A program made the translations under genes and the position numbers. Below are positions 22,973 to 35,940 of a stretch of DNA of 64,000 nt, one piece after another. This DNA is from Sternotherus odoratus (lineage: Eukaryota; Chordata; Testudines; Kinosternidae), in assembly GCA_032164245.1 (NCBI GenBank), contig JAVMKO010000003.1, positions 43,092,890 to 43,156,889 of the forward strand, given 5' to 3'. Numbering within the stretch: position 1 is the stretch's first letter; every line of letters starts with the position of its first letter. The notes under the pieces are model-generated. The model was not told where the DNA came from, did no database searches, and was given only the letters and a program-made list of their open reading frames with translations.

Positions 22973-24775
22973 CTTTAATCATAAAATTGGGAGTAACAAA
23001 TTTTACATAGGCCTCGTACAAGAATAGTGGGGTTTTCCTCTAGATACTTATGCTTGCTGTTGATTTTTAAAGAGAGAGGGCCAGATTCACCAGTACACTC
23101 CCGTGGCACAAAATAGCCATACACCCAGTTTAGCCAGCCAATTAAATTAAGTTAATGGCTTCTTTGCATCATTGGATCAGTGCAAACCAGCCAGAGTATA
23201 TCAGAAAAATGGCTCAATATGTTGTTATACAGAAAAATAACAATGCTTAAGTTTAACAGTGAAACAAATAGCACGAAAGAAAAAAGTAACCATCCTAATA
23301 TGGATTCCTATTTGAGCAGCCTAAAAGTAGATGTACTCCTAACTTTTTTTCTGTTTATTTTTTGACGGAGATGAGGTTGGGCTAAGAAGTGGCCACTAAC
23401 AATCTTATTTATTTTCTATATTCAAATAAAAAGAAAGAGGTATTAAACATACTGTTCTGTTTGAAAATGCATTAGGTCAATTACTTTTTAATTACTTTTG
23501 TCAACAGAATAAAAATTCTGCTAAACTTTTTTAAGTTCACAAGAGCAATTAAAACTCTTGAACACACACACAAACTTTTCTCTCTAACCTTTGCAATCAT
23601 CATTAGTTATCTTGCTATTACCTGATGCTCCACCTGTTTGTTTGCTGTATTCACATATTGTCTCCGATTATATACTTCAATTGTAAGTTCCTCGGGGAAG
23701 GGACCATCTTTTTTGTTATGTGTGTATTCAGTCCCCTAGCTCAAAGTATCTCAGTCCTTGGGTGGGATCTCTAGACACTATCACAATAAAAAAAATATCA
23801 TTATATTTTATCATTTTATAATGGTATAATACATTATTCATTAAGGGTACACTGGCAAAACACTTTTTTTCATTATTAGCTTCCAAACGGTTAAAGGAAC
23901 AAGTCTTCACTTCACCCGGACAGGATTTTGAGAAGACAAGGAAGCACACTAGCAATATTACAGAAATAGATAGTGATTCAAAAATGACTAAAATGTCCTG
24001 CAGGAAGAACATATAATGGCTGATCTTTAGTCATTTATCTTTGTAATTGTGTGTTGGGGGGTGGGATGTTTCTTCAGATTTGCAGTTAATGAGGACACCC
24101 CCAGGAAAAAAGATTTGACTCCCAGAATGTTGGTGGAAATATACCAGATCCATCAACCCTCAACTCTGAGCCACTCTAAAATGTGTATGGCTGAACTCTG
24201 AATAGAAACAGCACAAAGGTGATATAAAGTCACCTTTCTCCTCCCTCTCCACCTGGATTTCTATGATGAACTGTGATCATGGAACCCCATCAGTTTCACA
24301 TGGTTTTAGATTTAACTGCAGCCATTTGAAAGGTCTCTATCAGAAATGAATGTAACTGAGCCACAACCAGAATTATATCCCCACCGGGCTCTGTCGGGAC
24401 TTGGTCTGGTATTATTATCAACTTTTAATGTAGTCTCTAGTCTGATCATAAAGTATACAAAAGACCAACATGAGAGAGTTGAATTATCTTAAGAAGCTTG
24501 ATCCAAAGACCTTTATTCTTCATATGAAAGATTAGGAGGTTCTCCAGCCATTGTTACAAATTGGCAAAGGGCCCATTTTACCACAGCATAGACACATGAT
24601 TTTAGTGTTAGAGCATATAGAGTCTTGAGGATTGGAAAACATAGTGATCGACCCAAGGAGCTCTCTCTCTTTAGTATAATAAAGTGAAGGTTAAAGGCTG
24701 CCTCCCAGGGCTCAGAAATTTCATGTTACAGGGCTCTTCAGGCTAGCAGACAAACATAGAACAAGGTCCAAGGGG
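22973..24775. other. Intronic sequence with an L2-like tail
   Basis: No exon seen. It includes the L2-type 3' tail described at 23655 and otherwise AT-rich unassigned DNA. Confidence 0.4.
23655..23800 (+). mobile_element. L2-type LINE 3' tail
   Basis: AATTGTAAGTTCCTCGGGGA, AGGGACCATCTTTTTTGTTA then a degenerate 'cacctagcacaatggggtcct'-like part, in the order of ancient L2 3' ends. Confidence 0.55.
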
Positions 24776-24779
24776 CTGG

Positions 24780-25040
24780 TAGTTGAAGCTAGACAAATTC
24801 AGAATAGAAATAAGGTGTAATTGTTACCAATCAGGGCATTGACCACTGGAACACCTTACCAAGGCTTATAGCAGATTTTCCATCACTGGAGATTTTAAAA
24901 TCAAGATTGAATGGTTTGTCTAAAAGATATGCTTCAATTCAATTAGGCATTATTTCAGGGAAATCCTGTGGCCTGTGTTATACAGAAGATCAGACTAGAT
25001 GATCTGGCTTTATAATCGATGAAGTTTCTATCCATTTGAA
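24780..25040 (+). mobile_element. CR1 LINE 3' end
   Basis: CACTGGAACACCTTACCAAG, TTCCATCACTGGAGATTTTA, CTAAAAGATATGC and GATCAGACTAGATGATCTGG are the CR1 tail in the right order. 5'-truncated, as is usual. Confidence 0.85.
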
Positions 25041-25044
25041 TATA

Positions 25045-27835
25045 TCACTGAGATGACAAACAAAAGAGAGTGTATGGGAGGGGTGATTTAAAGTGGCGTG
25101 TATTTCCTTCAAGTGATATCTATTTTGGTAGCATTAAATTGTAGGAAATTTCTATACATCCCAACTTTGACATTAGTTTGGCAAGCAGACAGCACAGATA
25201 TGGCAGAAGCAATATTAAGGGCTAATTTTATAAATTCAATCTCCTTTGTCATCAGCATATAAATGAAATTTAAGACCACGTTGACAGATCAGGTTATCCA
25301 GAGAAGCATGTTCAAATTAAAAATCAAGGGCTTGAAAACAGAAACCAGTGTGACACCTGCAGAAAAGATTTTTTTTTATGCAGGAGATCAAATCACATGC
25401 CACAGGTTGCTCTCAAGTGAACAGAATGAAGGAGAACCAAAAAACAACACATCAGCTCAAAACAACTTCTGCAAGTCATTTGAGGAAAATCAGGTGGCCA
25501 CTTATGTAAAAAGCAGCTAGAAGGTTAAGTGCAGAAAACTTTTCTTTCTGGTATTTTAAAAGAGAGAGCTAAAAAAATTAACTAATAGCATTGTGGTCTG
25601 AAAAGGACTAGGATTGGACAAAGAGGTAGTTATCACAGAGCTGACAGTTGGCTAGCTACAATCAACTCAAGAACTTCAACTAGAAACATGGAATTAAAAA
25701 TTAAATGGCAGTGAATTTCAGGGTTCAGTGTAAATTTTTATAGGTTTCAGCATAAAAGATAACCAGTTCTGGTAAAGTAAAGTCTACACTTGCTTCTAAG
25801 AAAAACAATGAGTGGGACCAAATCATGCTACCAATGATAAAAGTGTGATGAGGGCCATATGTAATAGAGACTGGATTTCATCTATGGTGAAGAGATACTT
25901 AGATATACTTTGAATTTAAGTTTTGGAAGTACTTTGGGATCTTTTGAATATTCAAGGAACTAAATAGAAATGATGATTAACTATCATTAACTGTCAGTGT
26001 TCTTAAGACCTTGGACCGTAATGTACTTGGAATTTTGGAAGAATATGTAAATCTGGATGCAAGAATAGAAGAGTGTGTGGGAAAGTCTGTGACATCGACT
26101 GTAGCAGCAGAAAATAAGGAGGGCCTAATCACCTTAAATTTGCAACAGAAAAACCAACAGAGTACACATAGATAAGAGGAAATTGCAGAGACACTACTGT
26201 AGTACTACTAGAGTTAAAGACCCCGAGTTACCTTGATCTTCAGCAATGATGGCAGAGAATTAAACTAGCCCAGGCTGAAACAAGCGTATGTCCAAAGTGA
26301 AAACAGTATTCTATGTGCAAATTAGTAGCATGATGGCCAATAAGTATCCAGTGGTAACACTGATCACAAACAGTAAAGGACTGATTATTGAACCCTGGGG
26401 ATGCTTCAGTTATGACTGTACCTGGATGATTAAAAGGCATCTACAGTGTGCTAAATCAAAGTAGAACTATTCAAGTGTAGTGCTAGTCGTTCCAATTCAT
26501 GTCTCAGTTCTAGAAAGTAAAATGTCATGGTTTGTAGAATCAAATGAAAGAGATGAGAAGGGAAATAAATTAATACATACATAAATAAATAACCCCCTTA
26601 CCTCAGTTTGCCAGCAGACCATATTTTATTCTCAAAAGAGCCGTCTTTCTGCTTTGTGAGGCCTGAAAATCAGATTGAAAATGTTCGTAGTGTCAATTTT
26701 GTTCCAGACGGACAACGATTTGAGTCGCGACCTCATGCTTGAGAACCTTGAGAGGAAAAATGGGAGTCTAAAATTTGTTTTTATTAACAACCATCCAAAA
26801 AATAATCAATACACACAAACCAACAATTACACATTAAAGAAAAGCCTTTTCAAAACTCAGCTAATTGCTGCAACTGCAAAAGAACAATTTCAACTAAAAG
26901 ATGTGTGTGTGTTACAAAACAGTATTTTGTAACTAGCAAACTTATAAATCTACGAGGAAAAGTTTTTATTCACTTCCAGATTTCATTTTACAAGCAATTA
27001 GTCTTTGAATGAATACTCATTGCCTTGTATATTCTGGGGTAAACATTTTCAGAGAAAATTTCCCTTGGAGATGGTGTTTGGATTTGTTTTGTTTTGGCAC
27101 AACATGAGCAAACATAACATTAGTCAAATTCTCAGGCCCAGAATCTCTGCAGCTTTGCACTGCCACTGGTGGATGTTGGTCCTGAACTCAGCCTAGCCAA
27201 CCATGGGAGGTCAGTTTGGCATAAGGGGATCATCTGGTGTTGTAGAGCACTACCTCCTTCCTATTGCCTGGAGGAAATGGGACAAGGCCAAGTTTTCTCA
27301 GGGTCTCACTAATCCTTGGCAGGCAGCATGACTTAAAGCAGCTTTAAGGATTGTCTGAATTACACAAGAGGAACAAACCGCCACGCACACTTGGCCCTGG
27401 CTTGAGGGAGTACAAAGTTCACCTTTTCCTTCTTTTCCTAAACTGTGCAGTGCCCCCTTCAACCATCGGGGCCTCAGCACTCATGTGTAATGATCACAGT
27501 TAGGACTTGATTCTGAGAGCCTTATTTATGTGAGCTCAAGAGTAAGGGTTTTCAGGATCATGCGCCTTACATTCTCAAACAAAATTGTACATGACATTTG
27601 AAAATTGCTGCTACTCTGGATCTTAAGTTCCATGTCAGTCATTTGTTAACAGAGGTTGTAATCAGCAATGTAATTAATAGGCAGTAGTGAAGAAAGAACA
27701 GGAAAACATGAAGCCTTAAACTTTTAATGGATGAAGTTGTGCAATATGTTATTGAAGGAATAGTTTTCCCTTTCTGGAAATTAATATCTGGCTTCCGTGT
27801 TATGAAGTATTATACAATACATCACTGAATCACTG
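25045..27835. other. Intronic sequence, no gene recognised
   Basis: Longest frames here (for example 25263-25520) lack splice signals and recognisable motifs. A part at 27130-27520 with CAGGCCCAGAATCTC and GATTCTGAGAGCC near its ends may be a worn inverted-repeat element. Confidence 0.35.
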
Positions 27836-27839
27836 AACT

Positions 27840-28115
27840 GTTGGTCCTTCATCAGTTGAGACTGAGCTGATCACAACACATCTTCCAATCTTCTCTCACT
27901 CTGGCCATCCTTCACCATGCTTGTCCATATCTCCTTGTTAGGAAATCGTCCCACTTCTTTGAAGGTCAACCGAGTGGCCATTTCAGTTCTCATTGATACC
28001 ACTCGGATACAGCTGCAGTCCATATGTTGTCACTGAGTTGGGCCACATGTCCCGCCCACCGCATTTTACTGAGCCTGCTTTTGACAACAACGTCTCGCAA
28101 TACATATACATGTAC
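27840..28115 (-). mobile_element. Non-CR1 LINE fragment, C-terminal end of ORF2
   Basis: The minus strand encodes RDVVVKSRLSKMRWAGHVAQ followed by LSDNIWT. The RWxGHVxxxxDxxWT signature is found near the C-terminus of endonuclease-reverse transcriptases of RTE-type and related LINEs. A stop follows shortly. Ancient remnant. Confidence 0.6.
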
Positions 28116-28449
28116 ATAGTACATGATTTTGGGCTAAGTGTGTGAATGGTCAGATCTGAATACCTTCTAGATGCTTAAGAGATGAGGGTCTTGCTATATA
28201 ATATTGGAAGGGTAAATTCCCTCATATTTCCAATAAGGTCTCAGTAATCACTGATGTCCTCAATGCCAGGATAACACCACCACCACTTATATTTCAGCAG
28301 GGATATACAAATATTAAGGCCTTAATTTTCACAGAATCCCTGTGAGAAAGGGAAGTTGGTGGTGTTGTCCCCATTTTATACAGTCATGTAATAACTGGAG
28401 CATTCTTAACATACCTACTCATAGCTGATGTACAAAGAAGCAATTTGGT

Positions 28450-28648
28450 CTGGAGAAATGAGCATAGCAGTAGGTATGAGGAGGTGCTCAGTTCTCATCC
28501 TGGCCCTGACACTGAGTATCCTTGGGCAAGTCACTTCATCTCTCTCCGCCTCAACTCGTTAATTGGAGAAGAAACCTTTATCCTCTTTTCCCACAGGGGT
28601 GTGATGAAGATTAGTTAATATCTGTATGCTGCTTTGTAAAACATTATT
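28450..28648 (+). mobile_element. MIR-like SINE, worn
   Basis: GTTCTCATCCTGGCCCTGAC, CTTGGGCAAGTCACTTCATC and TCTCTCCGCCTCAACTCGTT follow the MIR core. Confidence 0.7.
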
Positions 28649-28649
28649 T

Positions 28650-29375
28650 TCTTCTACTAGTATGGCTATACTTTTGGAACTAGTGAAAAGACAGGCAACA
28701 AAGCATTTGGTAAGGGTGCAGTTTTCTGAGTATTTTGCCTTATTGACTGTGCGTCAATCTAACAAGTCTGGATAGATAAATAAGAATCTCCATATAGAAG
28801 CAGGCTAATTAAGACATGCACACTACAGGTTTGTGTCTAAGACCCCTGCTCCTGGAGTCTCTTGATGTCAACAGAATCTAAGCTGTCATTTAAAAAAAAA
28901 TGAAGTTTCTCGTCCTCCTAGGTGAAAAGTAAAGCTAGAAAATATGAGCAGAGTGTAACTAATCCACTGATGTCTGTTTTCAGAGAGCCGGAAGCACTCA
29001 TTCTCTACACCATACACCAGTGTTACCTTCAAAACCCACTGCTTTGGGAGGGCCCCACCATCATCATCCTAACACATGAGTCTGTGTGGCATGAAGGGAA
29101 GAAAGTAAACTGCCAAGCCCACCTAGTTACCCAGTCAGAGGGACTCCTCTGTAAAAACAGGTGACTTTCCTTCTGCCACCTGCATTTGTTTGGGAGAAAA
29201 GGGACCCCTTCTACCCTCCTCTGGGAGGAAAGAAGCCCTATTCTGCTCCCTCTCCCTGCAACTCTGACTCCAAGTGAGAGGTGGGACTATGGCATGGGAC
29301 AGGATCCCAGAGGCCCAGCGTACCTTACTCCAAATCTGCAAAAGAGCAATGTAAAAGTAAGGTTAATGGTGAAAA
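28650..29375. other. Intronic sequence, nothing recognised
   Basis: No coding or repeat feature that I can support. Confidence 0.4.
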
Positions 29376-29912
29376 TTATTAGAGATTCCAAGACCTAAAG
29401 ATACCATTGTAATCATCTAGTCCGATCTTCTTGCATAACATGGGCCATAGAACTTCCCCCAAAAGAATTTCTAGAGCATAGCTTTGAGAAAAATATCCTG
29501 TCTGAATTTAAAAATCCTCAGTGATGGAGAATCCACCACAAACTTCGATAAATTGTTCCAATGGGTAATTACTTTCACGTTTAAAAATGTACATATATAT
29601 CCAGTCTGAATTTGTCTAGCTTTAACTTCAAATCATTGGATTAAGTTGTACCTTTCTTTGCTAGATCAAAGAGCCCATTATCAAATATTTGTTCCTCCCA
29701 TAGGTACTTTCATACAGCAATCAAGTCACCCATTAACCTTCAGTTTGTTACGCTACATAAATTGAGTTCTTGGAGTCTGTTGCTACAAGGCATGTTTTCT
29801 AATCCTTTAATCATTCTTGTGGCTCTTCTCTGAACCCTCTCCAGCTTATCAACATCTTCTTGAATACTTGATACTAGAACTGGACACGGTATTGCAGCAG
29901 CGTTTGCACCAG

Positions 29913-30494
29913 CAGGGCTGGCGACAGGGGGGTACTACGGGTAGAGCTGTACCGGGCCCCGCACTTTAGGGGGGCCCTGGTACAGCTCTACCCGTAGTCA
30001 TCCGGCGCGGCACTCCTCCGGACGAGCGTGCGTGTCCCCGGCCGAGCAGTGAGCCCGGCCTGCGGCAGCGGCACAGTCTGGGGGGAGAGAGGGCGGAGGG
30101 GAGGGGGGAGCAGCAAGGGCGGCTCACGCCACTCCCGGGCTCTCGCTCCCGCTGCAGCCAGCTGTCAGCTGGGGGGGAGCGCCGGCTGGGCGGGATGGTG
30201 GGGGGCGGCTGGGCTTCCTCCCCCAGGTGCTGTCAGCTGGGGGAGGGAGCGCTGGCTGGGATGGGGGGGGGGCGGCTGGGCTGGGGGCCCCCCAGCCGCT
30301 GTCGGCTGGGCTGGGGGGGGGACGGCTGGGTTGGGGGGGGCCCAGCCGCTGTTGGCTGGGCTGGGCTGGGGGGGGCGGCTGGACTGGGGGGGGGGGGGCA
30401 GCCGCTGTCGGCTGGGCTGGAGGGGGCCCGGCTGGGCTGGGGAGGGCTCAAACTATCAGAGTAGGGGGCCCCCAAATTTCTGTCGCCGGCCCTG
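29913..30494. mobile_element. Non-autonomous hAT element, 582 bp, perfect 8-bp TSD TGCACCAG
   Basis: Terminal inverted repeats CAGGGCTGGCGACAG and CTGTCGCCGGCCCTG differ at one position. TGCACCAG is duplicated exactly at 29905-29912 and 30495-30502. These are the hAT hallmarks (CAGGG ends, 8-bp duplication). Near the left end a 27-bp stem (29934-29960 with 29971-29998) can form a hairpin. The interior is very GC-rich with repeats of GGCTGGGCTGGGGGG. It encodes no transposase, and glycine-rich frames across it are spurious. Confidence 0.95.
30240..30450. repeat. GGCTGGGCTGGGGG-type tandem array inside the hAT element
   Basis: Irregular repeats of CAGCCGCTGTCGGCTGGGCT followed by G runs, about 45-65 bp per unit. 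Confidence 0.8.
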
Positions 30495-31059
30495 TGCACC
30501 AGTGCAAAATATAGAAGTAAATAACCTCTGTATACCTACTCAAGATTCCCGTTTATGCCGCCAAGGATCACATTAGCTTTTTTAGCCACAGCATCACACT
30601 GGGAGCGCATGTTCAGCTGATTATTCACAGTGTCCCTCAAATCTTTTTCAGAGTCACTGCTTCCCAAGATAGCATTTCCCATCCTGTAAGTATGGCCTAC
30701 ATTCCTAGTTCCTATATATACATTTACATTTGGCCATATTAAATGGAAGATCATTTGTTTGCAGATAGTTTGCCAAATAATCCACTTTGCATCAGTGACC
30801 TGCCTTCTTTATTATCTACTACTCCCCCAAATTTTGCAAACTTTGTCAGTGGTAATTTTATATTTTCTTCCAGGTCATGAATCAAATAATTAATTAGCAC
30901 AGGGCCAAGAACAAATCATTGCAGGATCCAAGGAGAAACATATCTTCTTGATGGTGATTCCCTGTTTACAGTTGCATGTTGAGACCTATCGCTTAGATAG
31001 CTCTTACTCCATTTAATGTGTGCTGGGATAATTTGATACTGTTCTAGTTATTTTAATCA

Positions 31060-34000
31060 CAATATCATTCTTAGATGGGGAAAAAGAATCCTTGACAGCA
31101 CTACAAATGGGAACCTCTCAAATGACTCCAGAGTCAAGCAAAGGCTCCAGCTGGACCATATGTGAGATAATCACCAGGCACCAATTCATCACCACTCAAA
31201 TCATGCAGCGTCCACTGAAATGACAAAAAATAAAATGTGTTGCAGAGAATTGGTGCTCATCAATTTACAAGTGTATGATTTAAAGTTTGCTATCATTAAA
31301 TGGCACTAAAAAGCACTGCTGCCAAAGAAAAATGTTAAGTTGTGTATTGTGCACTTAACAGACAAAACGAAAACCTTCTGGATGAACTCCTATCAGAAGA
31401 AGTAATGCACACAACAAAAAAGCATTGAGCTGAGAATAATAAAAGCATAGGGACACAAAGAAAAACTGTGGGAGGTGGGTAGGTTTACAAATCTCCACTG
31501 GAGACATGTTGATTGAAAATAAAGTATTACATTCTATGGTATTTGAGGATGATGGGCACAACTGCCAAAGCACAGCAAACAGTGCACACTGTGAGTATTT
31601 GGAAAAGTGACACCGTGTCATGAGAAGAGATACAACATGATCAGTATGCAGATAATGCCCAAATTTATCTGTCTATCTCATCCAGTGACAGCATCTTGTC
31701 TGCTGTCTTATTGGGAATCCAGAGCAGGCACAAATTAAATGTAGACATTGCTGGGGTATTTGCTTGTGGGCTAGGAGAGACATATTAATTCATTTATGGG
31801 CATCTCTAGGCCACTCATCATTGCCGTAACCATAGTAATGAACATCTCAAGGATCTTGCCTGTTCAGTGGTTACCCTGATGATTAAGGGAGTTTGCTTCA
31901 AGCAGATTGATAAGGGTCCCAACAATTGCAGTGCTGAAACTGAAGGGACTGATACCTAAGGTCAATCTACACTTGATACAAATCAATACCTTCATTAAGG
32001 TCACGCTGGAATGCTTTTCCCCCTCACTGTTTCCCAGAGTTTGATGCAACACCTGGTATAAGAATATAAATATACACTGCCCTCAGTGCACAAACACAGG
32101 CTTCCCTTGAAGTCAGGAGGAATTGCATGCACAGATCAAGGATGAGAGATATCTGTAGTGCTTTCCAGAATCATAGCACATATAACTCATACAAACTGAC
32201 CCAGTGAGATTCTTTATTAATTCTGTTTTAAAATCCCATTGGTTTCTAACCTGGTTAATGCAACACATAACTGAGGAACTTTTTCTCAGAAAATCAGTTT
32301 TCTGCACGATTACTGTGTCCTCAAATGAAAGAATAAAACATTAAAAAAGCCATCAAAACTATTTCTTACCATTGATTTGACTAGTATATGTTTTACAACT
32401 TGGATTTCTCAGTGTTCACTAATTAGCTTAACTGAATCACTAAAAAAAACCCTCAGTTATTTCAGATGGACTGTTGTGAACGTCTAAAAATGAAATGTGA
32501 CCTTTTAAAAGCCTTAACTCTACACCCCTTTTTGGATAATTCCATCACCCTGGTTTGTGTTCTATAGTTTGCTCTCATTGAAGCACTACTCAAATGATTA
32601 TAGTTAGGGAGGTGCTTAAGTGCCTTACTCAATGAAAGCCTACAAGCTCTGCATGCAAAAGGGCCACATTTTCAAAGACAGGGTAAATAACTGTCCACAA
32701 GCATGGCGGACCTGATCTAAAAGTCCTGGAAGTCAACTGAAAGATTGCCACTGACTTCTGTGGTCTTTGGATCTGACTCTAGCTATCTGTGTCCCCATTT
32801 GCACTTATATGAAGTTTAGCTCATAGAATCCAAAAGGTAAATGTGTCGTAACAGAGAAAACAAAGGAGACTCTAAACCTCCTGAATATGGTATTTTTTCA
32901 AGGTCCTAATTTTGGGCTCATTTCTACAAGTATCTGAGCACCCACAGCTCCCATCATAGACAGTGGGAGTTGAAGAAACTTTTTCATTTTTCAGGAATGT
33001 TCAGCACTTGAAGGCATTGAGTTTTTTATCTATAGCTATAACGTACAGTACAATAAGATGTAAAAGTACTTTTGGCCAGAAATATGTCCCTTTCATCCGA
33101 GGTCAAATTGCAGAGAAAAGGGAACCATTGCTGGGTAGTTCCTGTGTTTATACCTACATTTATAGCAGGAATATTCTGAGTGATGTATTTTATTTTTTAA
33201 ATCCTCTATAGGACTATTTTAACTTTTTTTATTCCAGAGTTTGAATTTTGTGTTTTCTTAGGAAAATATAATTGGTTGGAAGGAGAGAACTTGGTGGCCT
33301 TATACTGAAGGCATTTGCTTTGGACATCTGTCTGTCATTAAAAAATAGCTAATGGCTTTGAAATCGTGTCAGCATTTCATTCAGATAAGCCTTGAATTAA
33401 GAGGTCTATTGCCTTGCAGCGCAGGAGAGAAGGTGGGAGTGAACCAGTCTTTTTAGTGTTAAATATTTAAAAGTTGTTAGAGAAGGTGAGAGCAAAAATA
33501 ATCTTTCTTTCCTATGTTACAAAGTTGATTCATAGATTGACAAAGGTGTTTGAACTATCTGATCAAGCAATGTTTTAAGTGACCTCTTAACCTAATGAGA
33601 TTGCTGAGTAGGCACTACAGCGATAAAAGATTAGCTGAGAAGGAACAATTGTGTTTGCTGGTGAATATGGAATGAAATACAGTCTGTGCTACAACTTGAT
33701 AGCTTGAGTCACAAAAAGATACATACTCTGTTTGCATGAGCTTTTCATGGAATTCACCTGAGAAATAGTGAGGAATTTGCTTTTCCAAAAGAAAGCTTTT
33801 GTAATTCTTTATACTCTTACTCCTTTACATACAAACAGCCATCTGTCTCCTTTCACTAATCCAAAAGGAGAAAGGGCAACAAGAAAATGATTCCAGTACG
33901 CCAGCATATAAAATATGGTGAGCATTTATGAAAAGACTGAAAATTGGTAAAAAGAGTGCAGAAGTCACAAGATTACTGAGGGCTCTTTGCCTTCCTTAAT

Positions 34001-34980
34001 GACTATTTACTTATTAAGAACAAGTACATACACTACATCTATTTGTAACAATGTTTGATATGTTGCCTTGTTGCTTCCAAGGCCGTTCTCAAAAATACAC
34101 ATTTTTACTAACATGTAATCAACTTTTGTAGCTTTTTTTTCATTGCAGAGATTTTGTAAATCAGTCATACTCGTGCGGTGGTTTGCATTTCAGTAGTCAA
34201 CTGTATTTTCTGTAGTTCACAATGTTAGGCCCCGATCTTCAAACTCTTCCATGTGTGAATGAGGGACTACTCACATGTGCTAAGTTATTTACTTGCAGAG
34301 ACTGTCATCTGACAATCATTTGTCTTCAGTACCTAGATTTACTACTTTCTTTATCAGTTTATGGAAAGCTGCCATTGGGCAAAGGAAGTACTAGATGCAA
34401 TTGATAGCTGACATCTGATCAGGTGACCTTATGTTGCCACCTCTTTTTGAGTCTTTGCATTACAGTAAAAAGCCACTTTTGCCTTTGCATTATTGAGTCC
34501 AAAATCAATTCAATATTAAACATACAAAACATATTGTCTGAGGGAAAATTTAAGCTTCCCTGTAAACACATTGGATTTTCACCAATAATTACTTTCTGGG
34601 CAAATTCTGGCAAGATGCCTATAAACAGCTTCATAGTCAACCTCTTTAAAAAATCAGTTTGCCCGTTGAAAGAGATCTGTTGAGAAAAATATTGACCTCA
34701 CACATTTTTTTTAATTTTTATTATTAAACTAGACTTTGATTGAAAAAAGGCAGAACTGTCTTGACTATTCAATTTAGGAATAGGTGTTATCTTATTAGGA
34801 AGGATCTATCAGGGGATTTTTTTCTCTTGCTTTCTTCCCTCCCTTTATCCCCTCATTTGTTTTGTTTCATTGATTTTGGTTTATTGCTTTAAGAAAGGAG
34901 TTAGTCAAGACATTTCTAGGAGTTTGAATTCAGTAAGGAAAAAAAAACTTTAAAAGCTAAGACTTAAGGAAGAGCATGGT
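31060..34980. other. Intronic sequence, no gene recognised
   Basis: AT-rich. I examined frames such as 33000-33211 and found no splice-bounded coding block. Weak palindromic text near 32560-32640 may be a worn MITE. Confidence 0.35.
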
Positions 34981-34983
34981 GTG

Positions 34984-35058
34984 GCTCAAAAGCTTGTCCC
35001 TCTCACCCACAGAAGTTGGTCCAATAAAAGATATTACCTCATCCATGTTGGATTTCAA
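34984..35058 (+). repeat. Interspersed repeat fragment (AGAAGTTGGTCCAATAAAAG)
   Basis: The order CTCAAAAGCTTGTCCCTCTC, AGAAGTTGGTCCAATAAAAG then ATATTACCTCATCCA is a widespread amniote interspersed repeat. It is short and has no coding role. Confidence 0.6.
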
Positions 35059-35689
35059 CTACTTAGGCAGTTAACTATTCCCAGATGAGCTGGAGTGGCT
35101 CATTTCTTTTGGTGGAGCCTGTCACAGCTCGGCTGGAAATGTCTCCCTTAAAGAGACATACCAGAGTAACTATGATTACAATTTTGTAAGAAATTAAGTC
35201 TTTGGCTGATCTAAACACGTTCACTGTACAAGGAAACACGATGCTATAGACTTCCCCCCATTTATCTTATCATGTTTCTACTTTTAGCACCACATTTATA
35301 TATACACCTGACCAATATTCATGCCAACATTATGTAGGCAGGGTTGACTTAAAATTGTATAGCTTTTTTTTTCAGACAAGGGGTAATAATGTCAAAAGTA
35401 CCTAAGTGACTTGGGTGCTTTACCTCTATTTACAAAATGGACTTAGGCATGTGCTCCTCTATCACTTAGGTGCTTTTGAAATTTTTATGACCAAACTTGC
35501 AAAATGTGAAGTTATGTCTGCATTTTGCAGACATAAAAGAGCCCATGATGCTTTTAGTAAGAGAGAGGGTATTATCATTGCACAAAAATCTCCCCCTTCC
35601 TTCTCCCTTTCTGACCCACCCCATTATTCAGTAGCATTTGAGTCCCTACAAGTTGCTACCCTCCACCTTTATCCTCACCTACACTTCAA

Positions 35690-35940
35690 GACTTAGTATA
35701 AGTATTACAGTAGCTGCTACCAAAGTTGCAATGCATGTGCTGCTTTATACAGACCCAGGCATTTTTACTACTGTGTCACAAAAAATGACATGATAGTAAA
35801 AATGCCTGAGCTGCAGCTACACATTAGTGCTTATCCCATTGATAGCACCAGTGGAGCTGCACCACCACTGATTGCAGATGTAGGTACTAATTTTATTGGT
35901 GTAGCTGCATCCACAGTGGCTGCTCTAGGTGTCTGGTATT
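35690..35940. mobile_element. Possible MITE containing a strong hairpin
   Basis: CTACACTTCAAG near 35680 and GTAGCTGCATCC near 35900 recall the 'tctacactgcag' MITEs seen elsewhere in the window. The clear part is the hairpin at 35756-35808. Confidence 0.35.
35756..35808. repeat. 53-bp inverted repeat (hairpin)
   Basis: CAGGCATTTTTACTA pairs exactly with TAGTAAAAATGCCTG. After a 3-base bulge, TGTCA pairs with TGACA around an A-rich loop. Confidence 0.9.

Larger units (their letters stand above)
29380..31055 (-). mobile_element. CR1 LINE, antisense, split by a hAT element
   Basis: Plus-strand text is the complement of CR1: ATCATCTAGTCCGATCTTCT near 29411, TGGCTCTTCTCTGAACCCTC near 29820, TTTATGCCGCCAAGGATCAC near 30550 and GGCCAAGAACAAATCATTGC near 30903 (the 'GPLLF'-type region). 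The copy is interrupted between 29904 and 30503 by the element at 29913-30494. Many disruptions. Confidence 0.88.

Noticed and set aside
30028..30576. 182-codon glycine/tryptophan-rich frame
   Set aside because: It spans the GC-rich interior of the hAT element and runs over its boundary into CR1 sequence.
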